A stretch of 64,000 nucleotides of DNA from Branchipolynoe longqiensis (Eukaryota > Annelida > Polychaeta > Phyllodocida > Polynoidae). A program made the position numbers and the translations under genes. How positions within the stretch are numbered: the stretch's first letter is position 1; each line of letters begins with the position of its first letter. This document shows, piece by piece, positions 31,154 through 41,847 of the stretch. The notes below the pieces were generated by a model. The model did not search any database, was not told where the DNA came from, and was given only the letters and a program-made list of their open reading frames with translations. The stretch lies in NCBI GenBank assembly GCA_030323885.1, contig CM059186.1, positions 154,847,064 through 154,911,063 of the forward strand, written 5' to 3'.

Positions 31154-31665
31154 TTAAAGCCGAATAGTCCGACGAAAGCATCACATTTTCAAACCAAAAC
31201 ACTTAATCAGATTTGATCCTACATGTCTAACTTAGATACTGCTGTATTATTAATTACTTAATGCTCCATAGAATGTAACGCTAAGTCAATATAATATAAC
31301 CTGTTACAGATGAAGACTATTTTAAGATTCTTTATTGAGGTTGGATTTATATTCTCCATAGCATATAAGCATGGGTATTCAGGCTTGTTTTCAATGCTGG
31401 CCAGTTGTAGTGTTGGTGTTATCTTATCACACAGTAGCTGCTGATAAGGTATTTGATTGCCTGCAGTTCAGTAGCAGATAGATAGTTGGTTGATATGGTT
31501 AGTAGCCTATGTTAGTATTTTTTAAATTGTCTTGGCATATATATATATTTTTTCTACTCTTACTTCTACTGAACAAACAAGTCATTGCACTGCATGGCAC
31601 CAAGAATTTTGACATGCTTGCCAAAATTTACTTGGTATGTTTTCACTTCTAAATATCTCCAAACA
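31154..31665. mobile_element. TTAA-type MITE, interrupted
   Basis: The right-end-first half, 31156-31314 (AAGCCGAATAGTCCGACG), and a later part, 31575-31665 (CATGCTTGCCAAAATTTAC), are separated by about 260 bp of other sequence. Confidence 0.75.
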
Positions 31666-31689
31666 AAATATTAAATCTGTGAGTTACAT

Positions 31690-31830
31690 ATATCAGACGT
31701 GCGAAAAAGCAGACGATATTTACTCTAATATTATATTGATATATATATATATATATCAATATAATATCAGAGTAAATATATGTATCAGACGTGCGAAAAA
31801 GCAGACGATATTTACTCTAATAATTAGTCA
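31690..31830. repeat. Direct repeat plus palindrome
   Basis: TATCAGACGTGCGAAAAAGC with AGACGATATTTACTCTAAT occurs twice (about 31692 and 31784). Between them GATATTTACTCTAATATTAT folds back on ATAATATCAGAGTAAATA across a (TA)n centre at 31740-31757. Confidence 0.85.
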
Positions 31831-31849
31831 TATTTTATATATATATCAA

Positions 31850-32406
31850 TCAATCAATAGTTCCATCCTCTAGTCGAGGGTTGGATGCAATGGTTCTCCA
31901 CTTGTCCCGATGGTGTGCTGTTCTGATAGACTGTGAATAATTCAAGCCTGTCCACTGTGAAATATTTGTAAACCATGATGTTCTTGGTCTCCCTCTCCCT
32001 CTGCTGCCATTCACCTTCCCTTCCAACAATGTACGGTATATTGAACTCTGACGAATGATGTGGCCAAAATAAATAAGTTTCTTTGTCTGTATAGTGGCAA
32101 ACAAGCTTTTCTTATTTTTAATTTTTCTGAGAACTTCTTTGTTGGTGATCTTCTTTGTCCATGATATTTTCATCATCCTTCGATAAGTCCACATCTCAAA
32201 TGCTGCTAAACGTTTGTACATTTTCTTAGAGATTGTCCATGTCTCTGCCCCATACATTAGAGTAGACCACACATAACACTGAAGAATACGCTTCCTTGTT
32301 TGTATTAATATCTTACTTGATGTTAACACTCTATACATTTTGGAGAATGTTGTTCGGGCTATTGTTATCCTTCTTTTAATTTCTTCCTCACATCTCCCAT
32401 CATTTG

Positions 32407-32407
<1 letters not shown>
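31850..32407 (-). mobile_element. Non-LTR retrotransposon 3' end, reading frame intact
   Basis: Minus-strand frame of about 185 codons from the (TA)n edge to a stop near 31850. Motifs: EEIKRRITIARTTFSKM, RKRILQCYVWSTLMYGAETW, LIYFGHIIRQ, GRGRPRTSWF, and DKWRTIASNPRLEDGT at the end. This is the post-RT C-terminal part of LINE endonuclease/reverse transcriptase proteins (YGAETW and RGRPR are well-known signatures). A TTGATTGATTGA tail follows on the minus strand. The 5' end is truncated; the catalytic RT domain and endonuclease are absent. Confidence 0.88.

Positions 32408-32408
<1 letters not shown>

Positions 32409-32451
<43 letters not shown>
32409..32451. repeat. (TA)n microsatellite
   Basis: A pure AT run at the truncated 5' side of the LINE. 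Confidence 0.95.
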
Positions 32452-32454
<3 letters not shown>

Positions 32455-32804
32455 ATATTGATTTCAGATAGACACCAGTTAGTGTTTCAACGTGAAATGA
32501 CATGAGTTTGACCACAGGGAAAATAAAGTAACAATCTCTAAGTCACACAGATGTAATACTAGTTACTTATAGCAGACGACATTTACATACTGTCCAGCGA
32601 CACACCGCGGGACTTAGAGGTGTGTGCAGGGTGGTGGGTAGGCAGGGTTAAACAGACCATTCGGCCCACTGGTCGAAAGCAATGATTGTGCTGGCGGCAA
32701 ACATGGACATTGGCAGACATTGGTCACGGAAATTAAAAGGCGCCGTATTGACTCCCCCACCACTCACAGGGCCCGGAGTGTTTAACGGGAGAAGTGGTTG
32801 TCAC
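32452..32804. other. Unassigned sequence
   Basis: No repeat family or frame recognised before the CA-rich array. Confidence 0.5.
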
Positions 32805-33955
32805 ACACACAGACAGGCACACATGGCAACACAAGGGGTAACACACAACACACCGCACACACCACACAGCAATGTACACACATCACACATCACACAACAC
32901 ACAACACACAGCCATGCACACATGGCACAACACACAACCATGTACACACATCACACAGGGCACAACACACAAGGCACAACACACAACCCACAGCCATGCA
33001 CACATGGCACATCACACAGCCATGTACACACATCACACAGGGCACAGCACACAACACACAGCCACGCACACAAGGCACACCACACATCACATAGCTAGGC
33101 ACACACATCACACAAGGGACAACACACAACACACAACACACATCCAAGCACAAAAGGCACAAGTCACAACACACGTCACATAGCCACGCACACACAGCAC
33201 ACAAGGGACAACACACAGCACAAATCCAGGTACAAACAACACACAAGGCACAACACACAGCACATAGCTACACACGCACAGCACACAAGGGACAACACAC
33301 AGCACACATCCAAGCACACAAGGCACAACCCACAGCACATAGTCACGCGCACACAGCACACAAGGGACAACACACAACACGCAGCACACACCCATGTACA
33401 CACAGCACACAAGGCACAACACACAACACATGACACACACAACCACACTGTATAACACGCAGTACTCACCATGCACAGACAACGTGCAACACACAGCCAC
33501 GCACGCACAAGACACAACGCAGAACACACATCACAAAACATACAACCGAAAACCCACAGCACACATCGCCCAACACAGAACACACAACCAAACAGCCACA
33601 TAACACACAATACAGAGGCATTCCCAAACAGCCACACACACACAACCAAGTACAACACACAGCCACGGCACACACACACTGTACAACACACAGCACTCAC
33701 AACGTGCAGAAAACGTACAACACACAAGACACCCAACACAGAAACACAACCCACAGCACACATCGCACAACACTCAATGCACAGCACACACCACAGAACA
33801 CATACAACCCACAACAGACCCACACAACACATAACACACACAACACACATTACACACAACACATAGCACACATCACACACATCCACATCACACACATCAC
33901 ATATTTACCACACAATATACAACACATAATACACAAGGCACAAGGCACACCCTGT
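32805..33955. repeat. ACACAGCACACA-type array
   Basis: About 1.15 kb with C/A strand bias. Early units are ACACACATCACACAGGGCAC-like (about 60 bp). The later part is irregular. Cys/Val-rich minus-strand frames are artefacts. Confidence 0.93.
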
Positions 33956-34098
33956 GTCGACATGTTGACACAGGAGGTGCTCGGCCGAGTAATACGTGTG
34001 ATGATTTATTATAGTGCCCGGGGGGGGAGGGGGGAGGGGGGGGGGGGGAGCACGGTTGAATGCCTACACCAGCCCGAAAATAAAGCTGAAAACGATAT

Positions 34099-34278
34099 TT
34101 TGTTTGTTGTTGTTTTACGTCCTAGCAACATCTAAGGTCATATCAGGACGGGTACCGACTTGTGACAGTGCGCACTCATGGCGACTTTATAGTGCTGCCT
34201 CCCTGGGACACCAGGCCGCCAGCACCATGACCTGATATCCCACTCAGTCACATTATCCAGACACTGAGCCAACCAGTC
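34099..34278 (-). mobile_element. SINE 3' half
   Basis: From TTTGTTTGTTGTTGTTTTAC to ACACTGAGCCAACCAGTC. The head side is absent and a MITE follows. Confidence 0.9.
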
Positions 34279-34631
34279 AGCTGAATCCGATAAAAGCATA
34301 ACATTTAAAAAAACGAAAACACTTATCTAGATTTGATCCTACACATCGAACTTAAATACCGATAAGCTTATTAAACATTCATTGCTGCATAGAAGTAAAT
34401 TATAAATAGCCTATTAGTATTACTGCTGAAACCTATGGTGTCAAGAGTGTTGACGCACATGACAAAATCAACTTTGAATGTTTACACTTTAAATATCTCC
34501 AGAGGTAGCCATGTAAAATAAAAGCTTACTTCACACGAAAGTAAATTAGGTTATACTTATAATTATCAACCTAATTTAGTTATTTAAACAAAAGGCAACA
34601 ACTCAAAACCATCGGACTATGCAACTTTAAA
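34279..34631. mobile_element. TTAA-type MITE
   Basis: From AATCCGATAAAAGCATAACA to CATCGGACTATGCAACTTTAA, near full length. The left terminus is lost at the SINE junction. Confidence 0.85.
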
Positions 34632-34707
34632 GACGAAGGAAGGTGGGGTTGTCTGTAAGTGTGGAACGGGTCAGTTGTGTTGAACCCCATTCATGTCGGA
34701 GGTGTAA

Positions 34708-34966
34708 TGCTAGGTACACACCTACCGTATACGATTCACGCACTAAAACTCGCGACCCGACCCGCTTAAAACTGAAAACAGTCCGATTCATTTTTCGAAT
34801 CGCGAATCGCAATCGTAAGGAAGCAGTTTTAGCCCTAAAACTGAGTTTTAAGTCGCGAATCGCAATCGGTAGGTGTGCTAGGGGAGCGCACACCTCACAA
34901 CTTTTGGGCAGCTTTAGATTGTATACAGTAGGTGGGTGCGGAAAAACGGTAGGTGTGGACCTAGCA
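34708..34966. mobile_element. TAA-flanked MITE (CACACCTACCGT ends), copy 1
   Basis: A 259-bp element with inverted ends TGCTAGGTACACACCTACCG and CGGTAGGTGTGGACCTAGCA, flanked by TAA on both sides (34705-34707, 34967-34969). The interior has inverted CGAATCGCGAATCGCAATCG-type blocks. The 3-bp TAA duplication fits PIF/Harbinger. No coding capacity. Confidence 0.9.
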
Positions 34967-34968
34967 TA

Positions 34969-35056
34969 ACCAGTTTGACTAGAGTGTGACCAGTGTGACT
35001 AGAGCGTGACCAGTTTGAGTACAGTGTGACCAGTTTGACTAGAGCATGACCAGTTT
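34969..35056. repeat. 20-bp minisatellite, left part
   Basis: Units of GACCAGTTTGACTAGAGTGT. It continues at 36799-37115 beyond an inserted MITE. Confidence 0.93.
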
Positions 35057-35138
35057 AAAGTTGCATGGTCCGATGAAATATAATTTTGTCAAAATTAAAA
35101 CAACTCCTTACATTTGATCCTATATATCCAACTTAGAT

Positions 35139-35444
35139 TTGTTTGTTTGTTGTTGTTTTACATCCTAGCAACATCTAATGTCATATCAGGACAGGTACTG
35201 ACTTGTGACAGTGTGCATTTATGGCGACTTTATAGTGCTGTCCCACTGGGAAACCAGGCCACCGGCACCATGACCTGGTATCCCACTCAGTCACATTATC
35301 CGGACACTGAGCACACCAGTCCTTGCTCTGTCCTAATAATGCCGAGCGCCTGGCTAGGAAATGACAAGTATCAATTTTTAAGTGATTGGTTTGACTCGAC
35401 CAGCGTTCGACCCCACGACCCCACGATCTACCAGCACGGGAGAC
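35139..35444 (-). mobile_element. SINE type A, 5'-truncated, with target-site duplication
   Basis: Flanked by perfect 11-bp CCAACTTAGAT (35128-35138 and 35445-35455). The head is cut after CCACGATCTACCAGCACGGG, about 40 bp short of full length. The insertion is inside the TTAA MITE. Confidence 0.93.
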
Positions 35445-35455
35445 CCAACTTAGAT

Positions 35456-36095
35456 ACTGGTGTATTAGCTAATGATTTGGGACAACACATACAGAATAAC
35501 CCATGAATTTATAACCTCACCCCTTTGGACACTCACTTTGAAACATCCATTATACAGGGCGGCCATTAACCAATTAGGCCAATCTTGTGACCTCATTAAC
35601 CCCCCCCCCCCCTAATCCAAGTAGGCCTAATGTGTAGGGCCACAGAGGGGAAGGGGAAATGAGGTGGATGTTGCCCCCCCATCCATGATGGTTGTTCTAT
35701 GCTATTTGGTCAATTCTATAAATATAATTAACGAATTTGGTCAATATACATAGTTATAATTTTCACATTTTTACATTTGTCAATTAAAATTGCATCTGCC
35801 ATCAGGACTATGTATGGTATGAGGGAGGATGAGACATATGCATGACATAACAGTAAATAATAACAGAGCAATAATATGTACATGAGAAATGCAAGCAGTA
35901 TGCATATTGTTGGTGGTCTAAATGTATGTGAGGATGCACACGCATATGATTTGCGTGCATCCGTTTGAAATTTGTCAGTTACACTGTATATAAAAGAAAA
36001 GAGTTTTTTGTTATTGAATGTAAAAAGGAGTGAACCATATGGAGTGACATATGTGCATTTGACAATTTTTTACTTTCAGATCTTTTGTATTAGCT
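35456..36095. other. Unassigned DNA inside the MITE nest
   Basis: Mixed AT-rich DNA. TATTAGCTAATG occurs at both sides (about 35461 and 36088), which may mark the edges of an inserted segment. Confidence 0.45.
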
Positions 36096-36099
36096 AATG

Positions 36100-36620
36100 C
36101 AGCAGCTGTTCCATGCTGGCCACATCAGCCGGGCCTGAGCATTGATGGGATCTGATGCAAATACACAGGTTTCTGGTTTTAATGCTATGATGGCAGCCGA
36201 TGTTCTAGTTGTGCCCTTGCGTTATCATTTGGACGGGATCCATCGCAAATGCGCTGAGTTCTGCGCTTAATGCTATGATGGCAAGCCATATTCTACAATC
36301 CAGCTGGACCTGAGCATTAATGGCTTGACGGGATCTGCCTCAAATGCGCAGATCTCCAGGTTTAATGCTATGATGGCAGCAACTGTTCTGGTCATGCGTT
36401 ATCATGGACGGGATCCATCGCAAATGCGCCAGGTTCTGGGCTTAATGCTATGACAGCAGCAGCCGTTCCGCAGCGGATACGCCGGTGGACGGCTCGGGAT
36501 CGCAGGCCATGCAGTTCATCATAGGTGAGTGTAGAAACTGATATGGTGCTATGACCCCAGGCCATCCTCCGATGCAAACACTGTGGAACGGCGCATTTGC
36601 GATGGATCCCATCCAAACCA
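36100..36620. repeat. Degenerate tandem repeat with GGGATCCATCGCAAATGCGC
   Basis: Units contain ACGGGATCCATCGCAAATGC (about 36233, 36413; variant 36338) and TTAATGCTATGATGGCAGC (36178, 36270, 36362, 36440). An inverted copy, GCGCATTTGCGATGGATCCC, lies at 36592. Confidence 0.8.
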
Positions 36621-36798
36621 TAACACATAGGCATGACCAAAACGGCTTTTGGGTTCTTTCAGCTCAAATTTCTCAAAAACTAGCCATTTTTCATCAAAGT
36701 TACTCCGGACTAATAAGTATTAGGATATAATGGTCAACCTGAGCTATTTATCTCAAATATAACTAACAAATTCAAATGCCATCGGACCATGCAACTTT

Positions 36799-37115
36799 AA
36801 CTAGAGTGTAACCAGTTTGATTAGAGCAAGACCAGTTTGACTAGAGCGTGACCAGTTTGACTACAGTGTGACCAGTTTGACTACAGTGTAACCAGTTTGA
36901 CTAGAGCAGTTTGACTAGCATAGGACCAGTTTGGCTAGACTGTAACTAATTTGACTACAGTGTGACCACTTTGACTAGAGTGTTACTAACTTGACTAGAA
37001 TGTAACCAGTTTGACCAGAGCGTGACCAGTTTGACTAGCATGTGACCAGTTTGGCTAGAGTGTTACTAACTTGACTAGAGTATGACCAGTTTGACTAGAG
37101 TGTGACCAGTTGTCT
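36799..37115. repeat. 20-bp minisatellite, right part
   Basis: About 16 units of GACCAGTTTGACTAGAGTGT with point changes. Confidence 0.93.
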
Positions 37116-37267
37116 AGAATACAATAGACTAACACAGACAGCTCTTCTCTGTATTCTCTCTAGGACCCCCCCCCCCCCCCGCCCTGTCACTCCGCTGAGT
37201 CGTCCCCCCCCCCCCCCCCCCCACCACCACCACCACCACCAAAGGCATGCATTCTTACTTATGCCTA

Positions 37268-37613
37268 AAGCGGCTGTCACACCTCGCCGGATTGAGCAAC
37301 GGACAGAATTGTCTAATCCGGTGGTGATACGTATCAAAATGTATTAAAATGTGTCAAAATGTTGCACTATCGGTTCAATGGCCACTGGACGAACGGACCT
37401 GAAACGGACATGAAACGGACACGAAACGGACATGAACAAGATAGCCAATGGACAAAACAAACTCAAACCGGACAAAGAACCGTAGACATCAATCCGGCAG
37501 CATCCGTTCCTAGTTTTGTGCATGTTCAAAACTTGTACGGACACAAACTGGACTTTGTTCGGTTTCTGTCCGTTTCCCCCAATCTGGTGAGATGTGACAG
37601 GACCTTTAAGGTA
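37268..37613. mobile_element. PIF/Harbinger-like MITE with GGCTGTCACACC ends
   Basis: Left AGCGGCTGTCACACCTCGCC plus GGATTGAGCAACGGAC is inverted against GTCCGTTTCCCCCAATCTGG plus TGAGATGTGACAGGACCT. The interior has an ACGGACATGAA short repeat. Flanks are TAA/TTA-rich. Confidence 0.8.
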
Positions 37614-37757
37614 CATATGTACATGTGTCAAGATATCGGAATGTTGTGGAAAGCCATAACAAACAAGCATCCTTAAAATGCAGAAAAAAACACCAAGAAA
37701 ACACACAAAAAACACACACAAAAACGGCAGTCGACCATGGGTGTAACCCCAGATATC

Positions 37758-37935
37758 TTGGTTTTTGTGTTTGAGATTTTTTGTCCTAGCAACATCTACG
37801 GTACGCAGACTGGTACCTACCGACATGTGACATCGCACACTCTTGGCTGTCCCACTGGGAGATCGGGCCACTGCCCCCATGAGCCGATATCCCACTCAGT
37901 CACATGATCCTGATATGGAGCTAACCAGTCACTAG
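37758..37935 (-). mobile_element. SINE fragment, degenerate
   Basis: TTTTTTGTCCTAGCAACATC, GGCTGTCCCACTGGGAGATC, CCACTCAGTCACATGATCC. The head is absent. Confidence 0.8.
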
Positions 37936-38031
37936 GAAAACATGGGAGTTTTGTCTCGTTTTTGTCTGGTGGTCACCCCCCCCCCCTTTGATGGACTCCC
38001 TGGTGTCAGCTTACGTAGATAATACCTAATA

Positions 38032-38635
38032 CTAGTAGTGATAATGTATGAGAATAATAATATCGGATAGAGATAATGATTATAATAATGGCTGATAATG
38101 ATAATGGCTGATGGCTGACAGGGATGCTCAGTACTACTCGTACTAGTAGTAATGATAATATTTGGTAGTGACAATGCATGATGATTGCTACAATGATAGT
38201 GATAATACCTGACAGTGATAATACCAGGTAATGATAACTGACTATTATAATTCCTAATAGTAATAATGGCTTGTGTTGATGATAATGACTGATAGTGATA
38301 ATACCGGATAGGGATAATGTGCCATAGTGATGCAGTGTGATGACAACGATGGTGGTGATAATGCTTGATAATGATAATGACTTATAGTGATAATACCGGA
38401 TAGGGATAATGCACCATAGTGATACTGTATGATGATAACGAATGGTAATAATGTATTGCGGTAATAATGATTGATAATGATAATGACTGATAGTGATAAT
38501 AGAGGAAAGGAATAATGTACCATATTGATACTGTATGATGATAATAAATAGTATTTTGGTAATAATGTCTGATGGTGATAATGGTTGATAATGATAATGA
38601 CTGCTAGTGATAATAGCTGATGGTAACAACGCCTA
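38032..38635. repeat. GATAATG-rich degenerate tandem repeat
   Basis: ATAATGACTGATAGTGATAA recurs at roughly 95-118-bp spacing in the right half. The left half is irregular (GATAATAATATCGG). Confidence 0.85.
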
Positions 38636-38647
38636 TATATCAGCGCA

Positions 38648-38715
38648 TATATAAGGCGCATCACGTGACAGGTGGATGGAGACCACGTGACACAAAACGC
38701 TGAGTTCATCATTGG
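38648..38715 (-). promoter_or_regulatory. TATA / double E-box / CCAAT arrangement
   Basis: Read on the minus strand the order is CCAAT (38711-38715), CACGTG (38684-38689), CACGTG (38662-38667), then a TATATA box (38648-38656). This is a promoter-like order, but downstream (below 38635) there is only GATAATG repeat and no gene. Motif inference only. Confidence 0.2.
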
Positions 38716-38994
38716 AGGCTGGTTTTCAGTGAAGGCGAGCTATTCATATTCAGCGCTGACGGAGCACCAACTTGGGACGCAATCTGCGGTACCTCCAGGG
38801 TCGGTGTCTCATAGCCTCATTATACATGCGCCGCTTCATTATATTCATTAGTTTAGGAGCCGCATCGCCAGGGGTGGGGTCGTGTGGGGATGTGGGTGGT
38901 GGGGTGGGGGGAAGGGGGTGTTTAGACCCCCCGACCCCTACTCCATCATACCGAATCAAACAGAAGCGTATGAGGATGTATGTCAAATATACTC

Positions 38995-38998
<4 letters not shown>
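38716..38998. other. Unassigned sequence
   Basis: Relatively GC-rich, with a GGGTGG-type run near 38880-38920. No gene recognised. Confidence 0.5.
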
Positions 38999-39055
<57 letters not shown>

Positions 39056-39061
39056 TATATA
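38999..39061. repeat. (TA)n microsatellite
   Basis: A long AT run ending at a pogo-like MITE. Confidence 0.95.
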
Positions 39062-39234
39062 CAGTAAATCGACCGACCTTGGGACCGACTTTAAGTTTAA
39101 GTGGTATCTTTAGGGAGGTGGTCGGTTTCGGGAGTTAGAATATGGTTACCATGGTATTGTTGGGACCCAAATAAAGCGATCGATATAGGGGAGTGGTCGA
39201 TCTGTGGAGGTGGTCGGTTAGGGAGGTTTTACTG
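39062..39234. mobile_element. Pogo/Tigger-like MITE, copy 3
   Basis: CAGTAAATCGACCGACCTTG (the CTCTCTAA part is deleted) to AGGGAGGTTTTACTG, TA on both sides. Orientation is opposite to copy 2. Confidence 0.88.
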
Positions 39235-39250
39235 TATACATATACATATA

Positions 39251-39390
39251 CAGTAAAACCTCTCTAAATTGACCGACCATGGGACCGACTTTAAGTGGTC
39301 CATTTATGGAGGTGGTCGGTTTAGAGAGTTAGAATATCCTTACAATGCTATTGTTGGGACCCAAATAAAGCAATCGATATAGGGGAGTGA
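39251..39390. mobile_element. Pogo/Tigger-like MITE, copy 4, truncated
   Basis: CAGTAAAACCTCTCTAAATT to AAGCAATCGATATAGGGGAG. The right end is lost. It lies 16 bp after copy 3 in the same orientation. Confidence 0.85.
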
Positions 39391-39467
39391 CCTATATACA
39401 AACCAGCTGCCCTCAAAAAGGCTCAAATGTGTTCTTGTTTTACTTTAGTAAAAAAGGTCATGCATGT

Positions 39468-39525
39468 TTCAGATCAATAGATAGAAATCAATAGATAGAA
39501 ATCAATAGATAGAAATCAATAGATC
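39468..39525. repeat. 16-bp repeat AATCAATAGATAGAAA
   Basis: About 3.5 tandem units. Confidence 0.9.
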
Positions 39526-39671
39526 AGTGCGGGAAATGTTAGCTATGTCTAACATGTACTGTTCTACTGCAGCGCATGGCTTTGGCATGTAGTGGACTTG
39601 TGTATATTACGAGCTATGCCAAAGGCTGATCTACATCAAACAGACAAACCTTGCGACCATTCTGGTCGTAA

Positions 39672-39935
39672 TGGCCGGTGCACACCTACCGTTTACGATT
39701 CGCGCACTAAAACTCGCGACTCGACCCGACCCGCTTAAAACTGAAAACGGGCCGATTCGTTTTTCGAATCGCGAATCGCAATCGTAAACGGCCGCTTTTA
39801 GCACTAAAAACTGAGTTTTATGCGCGAATCGCATGCGTCTAGTGTGCTAGGGGGTCGCACACCTAACGACTAAAACCCAGTTTTATGCGTGAAACGGGCA
39901 GTTTTAAGTCGTAAACGGTAGGTGTGCACTGGCCA
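39672..39935. mobile_element. TAA-flanked MITE (CACACCTACCGT ends), copy 2
   Basis: A 264-bp element with ends TGGCCGGTGCACACCTACCG and CGGTAGGTGTGCACTGGCCA, TAA at 39669-39671 and 39936-39938. The interior is close to copy 1 at 34708. Confidence 0.9.
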
Positions 39936-40212
39936 TAAGGAGGTCGGCGACCATTGTTTTGGGCGCAAGAAGGTCGCCGATGACTGTGGGTTCTTTGGTT
40001 GCAAAGTGGTCGCAAGCAGTCGCAAGCCATAGTATGACTGGGGCTTTATTTGGGCATATATATATATATATTTATATATATATAATGGATTAAATCTAGA
40101 TCAGTGTTTTGGGTTCAGAAAATATGACGGTTTAATTAGAATATGGAGCTTTAACCCGTGTCCTTTCGTGTCGGCGATATTTATCTACCTTATGTGTATA
40201 GCTAGTAATTCA

Positions 40213-40336
40213 GCAATAGATAAACTACACAAAAAGTGACCGCAACGTGAAATAAGTTCCGGTGCGCTGGCGCATGCTAATCTCCCATGAACCTAAACTT
40301 CCGGTGCTTGGAAGACCAGGTAAGAAACACACACAC

Positions 40337-40395
<59 letters not shown>

Positions 40396-40517
40396 TAGCA
40401 TACAGCAATAGGTGAAATCCACAAAAAGTGACCGCAATGTGAAATAAGTTCCGGTGCGCTGACACATGCTACTCTCCCATGAACCTAAACTTCAGGTGCT
40501 TGGAAGACCAGGTAAGA

Positions 40518-40569
<52 letters not shown>

Positions 40570-40620
40570 TAGCATACAGCAATAGGTAAACTGCACAAAA
40601 AGTTACTACAATGTGAACTA
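40213..40620. repeat. Tandem triplication with (TA)n at each junction
   Basis: AGCAATAG.TAAACT.CACAAA units begin at about 40213, 40404 and 40579. The first two contain ATAAGTTCCGGTGCGCTG and GGAAGACCAGGTAAGAAAC and end in long (TA)n (40343-40391, 40520-40565). The third is partial. Confidence 0.9.
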
Positions 40621-41570
40621 CATAATGAAGGGTTCATGCGCAAAAACCGACAAATGCCATCTGGGCCAGAATGAAACCAAGACTTATTCCATGTTTGAAC
40701 TGAAGCTGCCATCATTCCGATAGTAAAATCTTTTTGTTTGCAGAAGCTGCCACATCCCCTATATAATGCCCTACTCAATATGAAATTGATCGATTTTAAC
40801 TGGAAAACACAACACTAAATTCCATCTGACAGAAAACAACTCAAATGGAGTTGTCGGTTTTTGTGCCTGAGCCCTTAAACTTTTACTGGGTGGAAATGCA
40901 TGGCTGGGATTGGTGGTGAGGTGGGGGTGGGGTGGGGATCGGATGGGGGTGGCGCGTGGAACAAAACCAATACTACAATCCCCCTGAGGGGTCGAAGGGT
41001 ATACTTACACTGCCCAAGTTTGTATAATGCATGGTGCAGTTAGCATAATGCATGGAATTGCAAATGTGACATTTCTGGATGGCTATCGCCCCTCTGGTTG
41101 TGGGTGTCAGCCGGGGCCACCTATGGCATTAATGACATGAAGCTGACAGTGGATTTATAGGACGCATTATGCAGGGTACTGCATACAATGCACTTGTCTT
41201 CCATTCTCATTTATGCCATGTTGTGTTTAGCCAGATTTACCCCGGAATAGGTTAGAGGTGGCCATGATGGTCACGTAAGTTGCCAACAATGGCCTAACCA
41301 CAATGATGGTATGTATATAAATACACATATATATTTATTTATATATATATTTAGCCCCCACTATGTTCGACTACGTCCCCACTAACGTGTATATGTGACC
41401 GGACCTTTAGGCTGTAACTGTACACAGACATGAGCATGCGCATCTCAGAGCAAGCAACCAGTGCCAATGTATCAGTCTTTACATAAGTGGCTCTTCAACA
41501 TAAACACTGGCTTCTTCTGCAACATATACGAAGTAGCCAGTATGTATCCATAGCAATATCAGCAGTGAAG
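40621..41570. other. Unassigned sequence
   Basis: Mixed DNA. A short inverted-end segment, TTAGCCCCCACTATGTTCG to GTGACCGGACCTTTA (41351-41410), may be a tiny MITE remnant. No gene recognised. Confidence 0.45.
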
Positions 41571-41847
41571 GGGTGGCAGTGTGTGTGTGTGTGGGGGGGG
41601 GGGGGGGCGACGATTAGGGGAAGGGTGGGGGTGGGTCTCCTTAGACTCGAAATGAAATAGACCCTTTTATTGGAGCATGCGCAATGAACTGTTATTCACA
41701 ACAGCAGTTCTGGCCATTGCCACCAGAGGTAAAGTAGGCGGTGAAAATCCTCCATAAGCCTTTTCTCCCCACAGAGCATGCTGTACAGTCGGCTGCTAGC
41801 TAGAATAATAGTTCTGGCCACTACCATCAGAAGGCGGGTTGGAATGT

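Larger units (their letters stand above)
35059..36796. mobile_element. TTAA-type MITE carrying secondary insertions
   Basis: Ends AGTTGCATGGTCCGATG and CGGACCATGCAACT, with TTAA outside both (35055-35058, 36797-36800). The family-matching parts are 35059-35138, 35446-35480 and 36650-36796. The rest is a SINE (35139-35444) and other DNA including a repeat block at 36100-36620. Confidence 0.8.

Noticed and set aside
32682..34135. Cys/Val-rich and His/Thr-rich frames up to 239 codons
   Set aside because: Translations of a CA-rich array, with both strands open at once.
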